DNA of 16,889 bases from Bacteroidia bacterium (GTDB lineage Bacteria; Bacteroidota; Bacteroidia; Bacteroidales; Azobacteroidaceae). The translations under genes and the position numbers were made by a program. Numbering within the stretch: the first letter of the stretch is position 1; each line of letters opens with the position of its first letter. Below are positions 6,966 through 15,058 of the stretch, in pieces. The stretch covers positions 1 to 16,889 of the forward strand of contig BNTV01000105.1 of the NCBI GenBank assembly GCA_025996865.1, written 5' to 3'. The notes below the pieces were generated by a model that was not told the DNA's origin, ran no database searches, and saw only the letters and a list, made by a program, of their open reading frames with translations.

Positions 6966-8678
6966 ATGAAACGGAAGATAGTAAATAATTTGGCGCTTGT
7001 TGCGATATTGGGCTTTATCGCTTTTGGGAAGATATATGTAGTTTCTCCGGAGGGACTGCGGATTGCCCGCACGGCTTTGATGGAAGAGGTTACGGTGCTT
7101 ACGCTGGCTTATTTCACGGCAATAATTTTGAACATCCGTGTACTGGCGCCTCGCCTGCTGCTGCAAAACCGTTTCATGGCATACATGCTTTCACTGCTGG
7201 TGTTCGCAATGATTTTTACTGCCATTGAACTGTGTTTCGAGCGTTTATTAATTGACCATTATCATTTGGCGCCCGAAGAATACTGGTATTTTTCGGAAAG
7301 CCGCAGTCTGTTTTTCGAAGTACTGTCTTCCATTGCAGCCTATTTTGTCAGCGTGGCAGGTACGGCGATTGTTATCTTCTTGCATCTCTGGAATCAGTCG
7401 GGCAAGCGGATGCGCGATTTGGAAGAACAAAACGCCCGGAGCGAACTGGAAAAAGTCAGAACACGGATTGATTCCGAGGTTTTGTTCGGAACGCTCGACA
7501 GGGCGGCTGCTATTGTCCGGCAATCGCCTTCCGAAGCATCCTCCCTGTTGATGGAGTTAAGCAAATTGCTCCGTCGCCAACTGTACGAAAGTGAACACAA
7601 GCGGCATACTATACCGCAAGAATTGTCCGCACAAACGTTCAATCTGTCATCGCCCGCCATGAATTTTTTGACGGAGAAACGTTATCGCATACAACGACAT
7701 CTGCTGATGATAACGGTTTTCATGCTGATAGCATACGGCGATTTCGATGGAACATGGCCATCGTTCCTGGACCGGTTGCCATCACTGTTTATTTTTCTAA
7801 GCCTGGTATATTTTAATATCCATGTATTAATGCCGAAATTGATGATGCGAAACAGGACGGGCGCTTACCTGACGTTTCTGGGGCTGTCGGTACTCGTACC
7901 TGTAATACCCGCGGTGGCTTATTATCTGAGAATAGTCAGTAACAACGTGCATTTCCCCGTATGGATGCAGGCGCTTTTTATCGTTAGCAATGTTGTCAAG
8001 ATAAGTTTCCCGATAATTTGCGTGAGTTTTCTGATTCTTTTCCGGTATTGGGTGCGGAACGAACGGCATATCGCCGAACTCGAAGCGGCAAGGCTGCGCT
8101 CGGAACTGGAACAGTTGCAAAATCAGGTAAATCCCCATTTCCTGTTCAATATGCTCAACAATATTATTGTCCTGACAAAGAAAAATCCCGACGAGGCGGC
8201 TAATGTCCTCCATAAATTGAGCAACATGCTGCAATATCAGTTCCACGGCTTCACGAAGCAATCCATACGCCTTGGCGATGATATACGTTTCCTGACCGAC
8301 TATCTGAACCTCGAAAAGCTGCGGAGGGATAATTTCGAGTTCAGCATTACGGCAGACGACGGCGTAGAAGAAATTCCATTGCCTCCGCTGTTGTTTATTC
8401 CTTTTGTGGAAAATGCCGTGAAACACAACAACGACAACCGTAACCTCTCTTTCGTCCGGCTCCGGTTTGCCAGGGAAAACGGCAATTTGTGTTTCGGGTG
8501 TGTCAATTCCAAACCGCTCCGCCCGATGCGTAAGGACGAAGCCGGCGGACTGGGGCTTCCCAATGTGCGCCGCCGCCTCGATTTGCTGTATGGAAACAGG
8601 TATCGGCTGGAGATAACCGAAAACGAAACCTCCTACACGGTGCAATTAAGTATTGAACTTAAATATAAAAAGATATGA
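6966..8678 (+). CDS. LytS-type sensor histidine kinase with a duplicated, inactive first unit
   Basis: Inner-membrane kinase expected to phosphorylate the LytTR regulator encoded next (ATGA overlap at 8675-8678). Its 570 residues hold two copies of the same unit: about four membrane helices plus a short phosphoacceptor helix. Copy 1 (1-220) has NIRVLAPRLLLQNRFMAY and copy 2 (232-430) NIHVLMPKLMMRNRTGAY, an obvious pair. The phosphoacceptor motif is intact in copy 2, NPHFLFN with His391. In copy 1 it is DSEVLFG, with Glu171 at the His position; the following helix (SPSEASSLLMELSKLLRR) still matches NPDEAANVLHKLSNMLQY of copy 2. Only copy 2 is followed by an ATPase domain: N-box FVENAVKHNND (Asn483) and G-box GGLGLPN. 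Copy 2 starts at a methionine (Met232), as expected if two adjacent kinase genes were fused and the first lost its ATPase. The frame is open throughout. Signal sensed is unknown. Confidence 0.92.
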   Translation: MKRKIVNNLALVAILGFIAFGKIYVVSPEGLRIARTALMEEVTVLTLAYFTAIILNIRVLAPRLLLQNRFMAYMLSLLVFAMIFTAIELCFERLLIDHYHLAPEEYWYFSESRSLFFEVLSSIAAYFVSVAGTAIVIFLHLWNQSGKRMRDLEEQNARSELEKVRTRIDSEVLFGTLDRAAAIVRQSPSEASSLLMELSKLLRRQLYESEHKRHTIPQELSAQTFNLSSPAMNFLTEKRYRIQRHLLMITVFMLIAYGDFDGTWPSFLDRLPSLFIFLSLVYFNIHVLMPKLMMRNRTGAYLTFLGLSVLVPVIPAVAYYLRIVSNNVHFPVWMQALFIVSNVVKISFPIICVSFLILFRYWVRNERHIAELEAARLRSELEQLQNQVNPHFLFNMLNNIIVLTKKNPDEAANVLHKLSNMLQYQFHGFTKQSIRLGDDIRFLTDYLNLEKLRRDNFEFSITADDGVEEIPLPPLLFIPFVENAVKHNNDNRNLSFVRLRFARENGNLCFGCVNSKPLRPMRKDEAGGLGLPNVRRRLDLLYGNRYRLEITENETSYTVQLSIELKYKKI

Positions 8679-9391
8679 ACTGTATTATTGTTGATGACGA
8701 ACCTTTAGGCCGCGAAGCTATCCGCCTGCTGGTGGAAGATACCCCGGCGCTGGACTTGTCGGGAAGTTTCGGCGATGCCGAATCGGCAGGAAATTTCCTG
8801 CTCGACCATCCCGTTGATTTGGTATTCCTCGACATCCGTATGCCCGGCACGGACGGGATAACGTTTGCCCGCACCGTCAAGGACAACACTTTAGTGATAT
8901 TCACTACCGCCTATCCCGAATATGCGGTGGACAGTTATGAACTCGATGCCGTGGATTACCTTCTGAAGCCCATTGAACCGCAACGTTTCCAAAAAGCCGT
9001 TTCCAAAGCCTGCGATTACTTGCAACTCTTGCAGGACAAATCACAGAAAAGCAGCGTGGAAACCATTACGCAGGAACATATCTTCGTGAAGTCAGACCGC
9101 CGCTACTTCAAAATCCTTTTCCGCGACATCCTGTTTATCGAAGGATTGAAAGATTACGTAGTCTTTCAAACGGCAGACCGGAAAATCATTACGAAGCATA
9201 CGCTGAAAGCCATTCAGGAGCAACTTCCATCGAAAATATTCCTGCGTACCAACAAGTCGTATATTGTCAATCTGGAAAAGATTGATTCCTTCGATGTGAA
9301 CGATATTTATATAGGCACGCACGAACTGGCTATCGGCAGCCGTTACAGGGACAGTTTTATGGAGAAGTTTGTGAATGGGAAACTTGTTTAG
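8675..9391 (+). CDS. LytTR-family response regulator
   Basis: Cytoplasmic DNA-binding partner of the upstream kinase. Residues 1-120 are a receiver domain: acidic pocket DDE (7-9), phosphoacceptor Asp53 in VFLDIRMPG, switch Thr77/78 (FTTAYPEYA) and Lys98 (LLKPI). Residues about 125-238 are a LytTR domain, with HIFVKSDRRYFKILFRDILF, the IEGLKDYVVFQ strand and FLRTNKSYIVN. The length of 238 is typical of the LytR/AlgR class. The ATG overlaps the kinase stop (ATGA), so translation is coupled and the two proteins are made together. Likely target is its own operon through the direct repeat near 4477-4505. All key residues are present; what it controls beyond the operon cannot be seen here. No convincing terminator follows the stop. 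Confidence 0.95.
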   Translation: MNCIIVDDEPLGREAIRLLVEDTPALDLSGSFGDAESAGNFLLDHPVDLVFLDIRMPGTDGITFARTVKDNTLVIFTTAYPEYAVDSYELDAVDYLLKPIEPQRFQKAVSKACDYLQLLQDKSQKSSVETITQEHIFVKSDRRYFKILFRDILFIEGLKDYVVFQTADRKIITKHTLKAIQEQLPSKIFLRTNKSYIVNLEKIDSFDVNDIYIGTHELAIGSRYRDSFMEKFVNGKLV

Positions 9392-9445
9392 CAAGATTCG
9401 TTCTTGACCGCGTCTGTCCTGCCTTTGTCGCATAAAACTTCAAAG

Positions 9446-9475
9446 CAAAATTATAAACTATTTTTCGATAAACAA
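9446..9475 (-). promoter_or_regulatory. Orphan promoter pointing antisense into the response regulator gene
   Basis: On the minus strand TTG (9475-9473) and TAATTTTG (9453-9446, perfect TAnnTTTG) are 19 bases apart. Transcription would start near 9440 and run leftwards, antisense to the regulator and kinase genes; no minus-strand gene of its own lies downstream. It sits in the 237-base spacer 9392-9628, which otherwise shows only a short hairpin (TCGGC-ataa-GCCGA, 9554-9567) and the tandem repeats next to the AlbA_2 gene. Confidence 0.45.
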
Positions 9476-9574
9476 CGATTTTGTATGGCAAATATTTGAT
9501 TTTTCCAAAATAACTTCCTGTGCCAAAACTACCACGCAAACTCCATAAACTATTCGGCATAAGCCGATGTTTCT

Positions 9575-9627
9575 AACTTCGGACAAACTTCGGAAACTTC
9601 GGACATCAATCGGACAAACTTCGGACA
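9575..9627. repeat. Degenerate tandem repeat of AAACTTCGGACA units after the AlbA_2 gene
   Basis: Five imperfect units built on AACTTCGGAC follow one another (9575, 9586, 9595, 9609 and 9616 approximately), ending two bases before the stop codon of the AlbA_2/GHKL gene. Read on that gene's strand they are TGTCCGAAGTT repeats. Genes of this family in Bacteroidota often carry short in-frame repeats in the linker before a C-terminal winged helix, so this may be a remnant of an alternative, now untranslated, tail. Confidence 0.6.
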
Positions 9628-9628
9628 T

Positions 9629-10942
9629 TTAAGCAAAAATATATTTAGAATTATTTGTATCTCCTTCATTTTTAATAAGTTGTCTTTCTATTAATTCGGA
9701 TAAATCTCGCCTTGCCGTTCTATCGGAAACATTATATTTTGCTGCGTATTCCGAAGTCGTTATTTCGCCTTTTGACCTGTAATACAAAATGGCATCTACC
9801 TGCCTTTCATTCAATCCGAGTTTTACTAACTGTTCTTCGGTCAAATTGTTTTTGAAAAGTGTAACCAAAAATCCGCCGTCCCGCTCTGTGAGTTCAGGTT
9901 CAGGAAGTTCCGCCTCCTTACAGGTGTCAATGATACGAATTGTGCCGCGCCCCCAAGCATCAATCAAACCACCCTTGAAACACACATCGGCAATAAGCGG
10001 GTTGCGCGGTCTTGACGAATGAGAACGTCGCAACGATTCCAAACTGATACCTTCGGGCAACATTCCTTCGTTCCAGATATTGATTTTATCATCATACACA
10101 CGGATTTGAATAAAACTGCCCATATAATTACGGTGTACCAGAGCATTAAGCAACATTTCACGAAGGGCAGGCACAGGATATTCGCCTTTTTCAACACGGA
10201 AAAATCCTTCAAATTCGATATTCCGAATAAGGAATTTGTGATTTAACTGTTCTAAAACATTGCGTAAAAGTGCAATAAGATTGCCTTCTTCCACTTCCTG
10301 AAAACGCAAATCGGCATCGTCTTTGGCAAAACGACCAATTTTGACAAATGTATTCGGATAAAAGCGACCGGGGTCTTTGCCGAACAAAACGATTGCGGCG
10401 CGTTTGAGTTGTCCGTTTTCGGTAAGGCGCAATTTATCCAATATTTCCTCCGTTGTCAAGCCTTCTACATCGGGCAAACGACCTTTTTCTTTCGACATCA
10501 CAATATACGCTTTCAACGATTTTTCGTCAATGTCGGCGAATGTGGCTCGCTGTTCTACAACATCGTCCCAAGTTTGACCGCTACGTTTGAGCAAGAACTC
10601 GTTGAGTGCAGCGCCTGTCAATTCCTGTTTAACGCTGCCGCTACGGTAGTAGTACCTGCCGCGCAAAGAAATAGGAACGGAATAAGGCTGCACGATAATT
10701 TCAATGAAATTCTTATCATCTTCCTGCAAAAGGTTCACTTCAGCGGTAATTCCCATCAGGTTTTTGATTTTGTTGGGAATATCGTCCATCAGGCGTTTGT
10801 AATCTTCCACGCCAACGACTGTACCGACATCATTTTTACCGATATAGATTTTGCCGCCTTGTGCATTGGCAAAGCCGCATATCCATTTCAGGTAATCATC
10901 GTGCCACGAGGACTTGTATTCTATGTTTTGTTGTTCGGGCAT
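9629..10942 (-). CDS. AlbA_2 (Schlafen-type) / GHKL ATPase / HTH protein
   Basis: Predicted ATP- and nucleic-acid-binding protein of the COG2865-like family, often called RecG-like regulator; the function is not established. Residues 1-120 are an AlbA_2 domain: IEYKSS (7-12), then CGFANAQGGKIYIG (22-35), followed by GVVGV-type strands. Residues about 235-345 form a GHKL-type ATPase: ALREMLLNALVHRNY is the N-box helix, with INIWNEGMLPEGI and GGLIDAWGRGTIRI as the following loop. The last 60 residues are a helix-turn-helix (TTSEYAAKYNVSDRTARRDLSELIERQLI). At 437 residues it is a usual length. The ATG is 14 bases after the stop of the NACHT gene, so it is probably translated from the same mRNA. 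AlbA_2 proteins recur in defence islands; here it may regulate or assist the NACHT nuclease. Confidence 0.88.
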   Translation of the reverse strand: MPEQQNIEYKSSWHDDYLKWICGFANAQGGKIYIGKNDVGTVVGVEDYKRLMDDIPNKIKNLMGITAEVNLLQEDDKNFIEIIVQPYSVPISLRGRYYYRSGSVKQELTGAALNEFLLKRSGQTWDDVVEQRATFADIDEKSLKAYIVMSKEKGRLPDVEGLTTEEILDKLRLTENGQLKRAAIVLFGKDPGRFYPNTFVKIGRFAKDDADLRFQEVEEGNLIALLRNVLEQLNHKFLIRNIEFEGFFRVEKGEYPVPALREMLLNALVHRNYMGSFIQIRVYDDKINIWNEGMLPEGISLESLRRSHSSRPRNPLIADVCFKGGLIDAWGRGTIRIIDTCKEAELPEPELTERDGGFLVTLFKNNLTEEQLVKLGLNERQVDAILYYRSKGEITTSEYAAKYNVSDRTARRDLSELIERQLIKNEGDTNNSKYIFA

Positions 10943-10956
10943 AATTATTATGTTTA

Positions 10957-13900
10957 TTAATCAAACCACTTATTATTATTCGCTATTTGTCCAACAATTT
11001 TCACATTTCTACTTGCAGATAATCGACAAGATTTTTCAGCCATTGACGCTATAATTCTTGGATAAGATTTCGAATCTTCCATAACACTTGTTGCTATATC
11101 TATTGGGATTATATTGGTATCGCTTTCAATATGGTAGTATCGGAAATATCTATGAAATAAATATTCTTCATCAATATCATAATTAGAAACCGATTTGTAA
11201 TATTCTTTGATTTCATCTAACAGTTTAATATTTTTGGTATCATCAAAATATTTTTTTAATAAGGATTCAAATTTTATCTCTACAATATCACCTCTAAAAA
11301 TGTTAAATATATTATTATTTTGCTTGCATATAAAATCTATTCGTATTCCACTTGTGAGTCGGCGAGAAATAAGAAAATCAATATCAGAAAATATAGATTT
11401 TGATTGTAAGAAAAGTTTCATTTCTTTTAATTGTGCTTTTTCTAATTCTTTTTCTCTTGTTGTTTTTATTAAACTATCAAATAATTGTCGAACATTATCT
11501 TCTGAAAATTGAGCAATGATATAATTTAATTCATCGTATAATTTAATAATTACTTTTGGGGTAGCCCAAGTAAAAAATACAAGACAAACCAGCATTAAAT
11601 CAGAAGATTGATTGATTTGTTGTTTCCAATAATCTACATCTCCACTTCTATTACGAGCATACTTTATTCGTTTACACAAAGATTTAGAAGTATCAGTCAA
11701 AGAAGAATATTCTTCACTTGGCAATTCTTTATCCTTTATGCCTGCAATTATTGTTGATATAACCTTGAAAGCCCATTTATCATCAAAACTTTTTCTAAGA
11801 TTTTCAATTAAGAAATCCCAGTTTTTTAAATTACATTTCCAATCAGATAAATTAGAATTTAAAGAGTTACCAACATTGTCAAAAATTTTTTTTATTGTTT
11901 TGTCAATGTCATCGCTCGAAGAAGTTCTTGCATTTGAAGCGTTGTCATCTTTTTCATCTTCATCGTAAAATCTAAAACGATTACTGACGAAATCCATAAA
12001 ATTTCCGTTTATTTTGTCTGTTTCGTATATAATATTGCTGGTAATAAATGGGTGTAATAATATAGATAACTGTTGCAAACTTGAGCCATAATTTTTTTTA
12101 TGGGGCATTGCCAAAATCTTGCCATTAAGAATGCTTTCCAATGTCATTTGTTTTATTTTATTATTTTGATTAATTACATCGAATCTATTGCCGTTAATAA
12201 TAATTTGTAATTTTCGTTCTTGAGAAGATTTCTTTGTGTCTTTTAGTACAATATCAATCAAAATATTTGCTTCTATTTTATGGATAATTCTCATTTTGTA
12301 TGCATATTCAAGCCATTGTAATGTCTTTTCCTGCGAGATATTTTGCAATTCTTTTATCCAAAATTCTAAAACTTCTTTGCAAGGATTATTTACTACCAAA
12401 CCTATTAATTCATTTGCATAATCGTTATGTGGAAAATATTTAAGTTGCTCAAAACATTCTTTGATTATTTCAATGCGACCACATTCAGTAGGCAGTAAAA
12501 TCGGTTCATCTCCACCACGAAATTGATTGTTTTGATTAATTATATTACCAATGTTTATACCATCTACGATAATTTTTACTACATCTTTAAGGTATTTGGG
12601 ATATTGTGTGAAGACATAATCGGAAAGTAATTGCGAAGTAAGCAATCTTGGATAATTAGTATATTTCAATAGATTATCTTTTTGTAATTCTTTTAATTCA
12701 TCTACCAACATTGGCAGTTCACCTTTATCAAAACAGCCTGAGTAGAAACGAACAACATTATTCCAATAGAAATCACGTGCAATAGCATTAAATCTATCAG
12801 GCTTGGTTCCGTTCTTTTCGTTTCCTGTCGGAGAATAACGAGCTGTTTCATAAAGGTATTTGGCACAAAAATACTCTCTTAACGGCTGTACTTCAAACTC
12901 GTAAGTTCCTTGAACTCTTGATACTAATGCGCACACTCTTTCTTTAACCACTTGAAATAAGTTTTCTGCAATATCGGTCGTGTGTCCTTCCTTTTCTAGA
13001 TAACTTTTTAATTTTTCTATCAAATGTTCCAATGATATACTTCCATTGTTATTATACAATTCTGCTTCTGAATGAAGAACCCACGCAAGATATTTATGAA
13101 TATCAATTATCAAATCTCGTTTATCTCTAATTTGTTGATTCTTTTCTGCTTCCCGATTAAAAAATAAATCAATATAACTATCATACAAGGCCGTTCTTTT
13201 GTTAGGTAATGACTCACCTCTTGTTTTTAGCAAACTTAAAAAAATTGCCAACTGCATAGGGCTTTTTGCTAATTCTTGCAAATGTGGCACTTGCAATTTT
13301 TCTTTTACTAATCTTCTTATTTCATTTCCATCTCTACTGTCCATTTTGTTTGCTTTTATCCATTTTTCTACATATTCATTTGTACAGGGAGGCGTAATGT
13401 CCGTCAGTTCAAAATGAGGATATTTATCAATGGGAAAACTATTGGAATTAGAGAAAGCCGCAGGGCGAGAGGTTATTACTACTTGTATAAACTTTGTATT
13501 TGCCTTTAATCTTTCTATTCCACTGTCTATGAAATCAATTACTTCTTGTCTGATTTTAATATCTGCTATTTCATCAAATCCATCAAATACTATTAAAACA
13601 GGGTGATTTTTAATTATTGCGTGTAAATCTGAAATCTTAAAATCATTATTTGGAGAGTGATATGAAATATGTCCAATCATAAACGATTCTAATGATTTTG
13701 ACCAAATATGATTAAAAACATCTTCATTTAACTGCGAAATATAAGGATTTTTCTTTTCAACCCATGAGGCTATATGCCGTAAATCAATCTTAAATGGGAT
13801 TCTGACAGGACACTTCTTGATATTATCAGGTAATAAATTTAAATCGTCCTTTTTATTTAGAAGTTTTGCTCTGTGAACTTGGCAAATGTACTGAGATACT

Positions 13901-14760
13901 GTGGATTTTCCCTGACCTGGTCCACCTTCAAGTAAAATCCTTTCTATTTCATTTTGAACTTTATGATTTAACAAAAATTCGGCGGCTCTGGTATTTTCGT
14001 CTCTTTCAAATCTGTGAAATGATAAATCATCCTCAAATACATTTCTTCTATGAGAGATATTTATTGATTCAAAAATTCTTATTATACCTTTATCCTTTTT
14101 GTTAAACTCTTTTATTCGTAATGGAACATCTGTATATAAATCAATAAGATTATCCTCAAGGTCTATTTGTTTGAATTTTACTTTGTTATCTAATTTGTAT
14201 TGGTCGGTTAAATATGCTTTAATGACAGCTTCTCTATTCTCTTTATTCTCATTGATATTCTGAAATATCAATGAATTCAATATGTCTTGTCCGTTAATAA
14301 TTTCAGGGAAAGACCATTTAAACAGAGGGTCTTTTTCAAATCTGCGTGAAATATCATCTCTCCACCAACATTGTGCAGGAATAGGTATGCTTTCTTCAAG
14401 TATTTTATTTACTTTATCTTTTGAGCCACTGTCTAAATGGGCAGTACCATCTACGTTTGTAAGCAAATAATATTCTTTGGCTCCATTGGGTATTAATTTG
14501 TTGATTTTCTCAACTTCGCCTTTTAGAACATCTGTTAGCCATTTATGTGAGTCCGGGTATGATTTTGGATTTCTTACAAACTTTACCTGAAACACAATAA
14601 AACCTTTCTTTGGAGAATCCCTAAAATATACTAATGAGTCTCGTCCTCCATCAGGTTGCCCTACAGGGAATGCTTGTAAGTTAGAGAATTCTTTTGCAAT
14701 AAGAGTACTACAAAATTCTTGAAATCTCTCGTCACCTAAATTTTCATATAAATAGTCCAT
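10957..14760 (-). CDS. PD-(D/E)XK nuclease-NACHT (STAND NTPase) protein, putative antiviral sensor
   Basis: A 1267-residue NLR-like protein; by analogy with Avs and bacterial NACHT systems it should detect a phage product, oligomerise and activate its nuclease. Residues 1-150 are a restriction-endonuclease-like (Mrr/Cap4 type) domain with QPDGGRDS (Asp41) and FQVKF (Gln58, Lys60), i.e. D-x16-QxK. The NACHT core runs from about 270 to 640: Walker A GGPGQGKST (279-287), Walker B LIVFDGFDEIAD (389-400, with the NACHT-type DGFDE), sensor VVITSRP (427-433), and the late motif FEVQPLREYFCAKYLYE. Residues about 640-1267 form a mainly helical C-terminus with no recognised repeats, presumably the sensor. 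The gene is strikingly A+T-rich (11 G/C in bases 11221-11280, against 32 in 5221-5280 of the receptor gene), suggesting recent transfer. It lies 11 bases after xre and 14 before the AlbA_2 gene. Frame intact; architecture clear, target unknown. Confidence 0.88.
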   Translation of the reverse strand: MDYLYENLGDERFQEFCSTLIAKEFSNLQAFPVGQPDGGRDSLVYFRDSPKKGFIVFQVKFVRNPKSYPDSHKWLTDVLKGEVEKINKLIPNGAKEYYLLTNVDGTAHLDSGSKDKVNKILEESIPIPAQCWWRDDISRRFEKDPLFKWSFPEIINGQDILNSLIFQNINENKENREAVIKAYLTDQYKLDNKVKFKQIDLEDNLIDLYTDVPLRIKEFNKKDKGIIRIFESINISHRRNVFEDDLSFHRFERDENTRAAEFLLNHKVQNEIERILLEGGPGQGKSTVSQYICQVHRAKLLNKKDDLNLLPDNIKKCPVRIPFKIDLRHIASWVEKKNPYISQLNEDVFNHIWSKSLESFMIGHISYHSPNNDFKISDLHAIIKNHPVLIVFDGFDEIADIKIRQEVIDFIDSGIERLKANTKFIQVVITSRPAAFSNSNSFPIDKYPHFELTDITPPCTNEYVEKWIKANKMDSRDGNEIRRLVKEKLQVPHLQELAKSPMQLAIFLSLLKTRGESLPNKRTALYDSYIDLFFNREAEKNQQIRDKRDLIIDIHKYLAWVLHSEAELYNNNGSISLEHLIEKLKSYLEKEGHTTDIAENLFQVVKERVCALVSRVQGTYEFEVQPLREYFCAKYLYETARYSPTGNEKNGTKPDRFNAIARDFYWNNVVRFYSGCFDKGELPMLVDELKELQKDNLLKYTNYPRLLTSQLLSDYVFTQYPKYLKDVVKIIVDGINIGNIINQNNQFRGGDEPILLPTECGRIEIIKECFEQLKYFPHNDYANELIGLVVNNPCKEVLEFWIKELQNISQEKTLQWLEYAYKMRIIHKIEANILIDIVLKDTKKSSQERKLQIIINGNRFDVINQNNKIKQMTLESILNGKILAMPHKKNYGSSLQQLSILLHPFITSNIIYETDKINGNFMDFVSNRFRFYDEDEKDDNASNARTSSSDDIDKTIKKIFDNVGNSLNSNLSDWKCNLKNWDFLIENLRKSFDDKWAFKVISTIIAGIKDKELPSEEYSSLTDTSKSLCKRIKYARNRSGDVDYWKQQINQSSDLMLVCLVFFTWATPKVIIKLYDELNYIIAQFSEDNVRQLFDSLIKTTREKELEKAQLKEMKLFLQSKSIFSDIDFLISRRLTSGIRIDFICKQNNNIFNIFRGDIVEIKFESLLKKYFDDTKNIKLLDEIKEYYKSVSNYDIDEEYLFHRYFRYYHIESDTNIIPIDIATSVMEDSKSYPRIIASMAEKSCRLSASRNVKIVGQIANNNKWFD

Positions 14761-14771
14761 AATTTATTATT

Positions 14772-15056
14772 TTATTCGTTTATATTCTTCTTAGCAATTT
14801 CCAACACTTCATTCGACAACTCCTTATCATCCGCCACTATTGCCATAACTTGCTCTGCAAGCCAAAGAATTAAAAGTTCCTCCCTGTCACCCTGCAAAAG
14901 TTCGGCAATAACAGGTATATGTTCTTTACGGGCGCGGCGTTCGCCACGCTCAATTTTACAATACGAAGCAGTATCAATATCCAACGCTGCCGCCAATTTT
15001 CGCTGTGGAATTTGGCGGTCTTCGCGTAACTGTTTTATTCTATCATTGAACATCAT
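14772..15056 (-). CDS. Xre-family helix-turn-helix protein
   Basis: A 94-residue probable repressor. Residues about 5-60 are a Cro/CI-type HTH: RIKQLREDRQIPQRKLAAAL, then DIDTASYCKIERGERRARKEHI, the classic second-helix and recognition-helix pattern. The last 35 residues are a helical tail (LAEQVMAIVADDKELSNEVLEIAKKN), likely for dimerisation. Two ATGs are adjacent (15056 and 15053) and either could start. It begins two bases after the stop of the DUF1016 remnant and ends 11 bases before the NACHT gene, so it probably controls the nuclease-NACHT/AlbA_2 operon, keeping a toxic nuclease at low level. A truncated duplicate of its first 36 codons lies at 15783-15890. Confidence 0.88.
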   Translation of the reverse strand: MMFNDRIKQLREDRQIPQRKLAAALDIDTASYCKIERGERRARKEHIPVIAELLQGDREELLILWLAEQVMAIVADDKELSNEVLEIAKKNINE

Positions 15057-15058
15057 AA

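Noticed and set aside
7827..8645. Open frame of 272 codons antisense to the sensor kinase
   Set aside because: Covers the conserved phosphoacceptor and ATPase motifs of the kinase on the other strand; no domain of its own.
9357..9560. Minus-strand frame of 67 codons in the spacer after the response regulator
   Set aside because: Basic, aromatic-rich translation with no family resemblance, and the promoter-like site at 9446-9475 lies inside it, not upstream.
9554..9567. TCGGC-ataa-GCCGA hairpin as terminator of the AlbA_2 operon
   Set aside because: Only five base pairs and no U-tract on the minus strand; recorded only as part of the spacer.
9575..9627. CRISPR-like array
   Set aside because: Units are 10-15 bases, imperfect and without spacers of constant length; no cas genes nearby.
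14980..15020. Inverted repeat CCGCCAATTTT...AATTTGGCGG within xre as an operator
   Set aside because: It is inside the HTH coding sequence and is repeated only because the segment is duplicated; codon constraint explains it.
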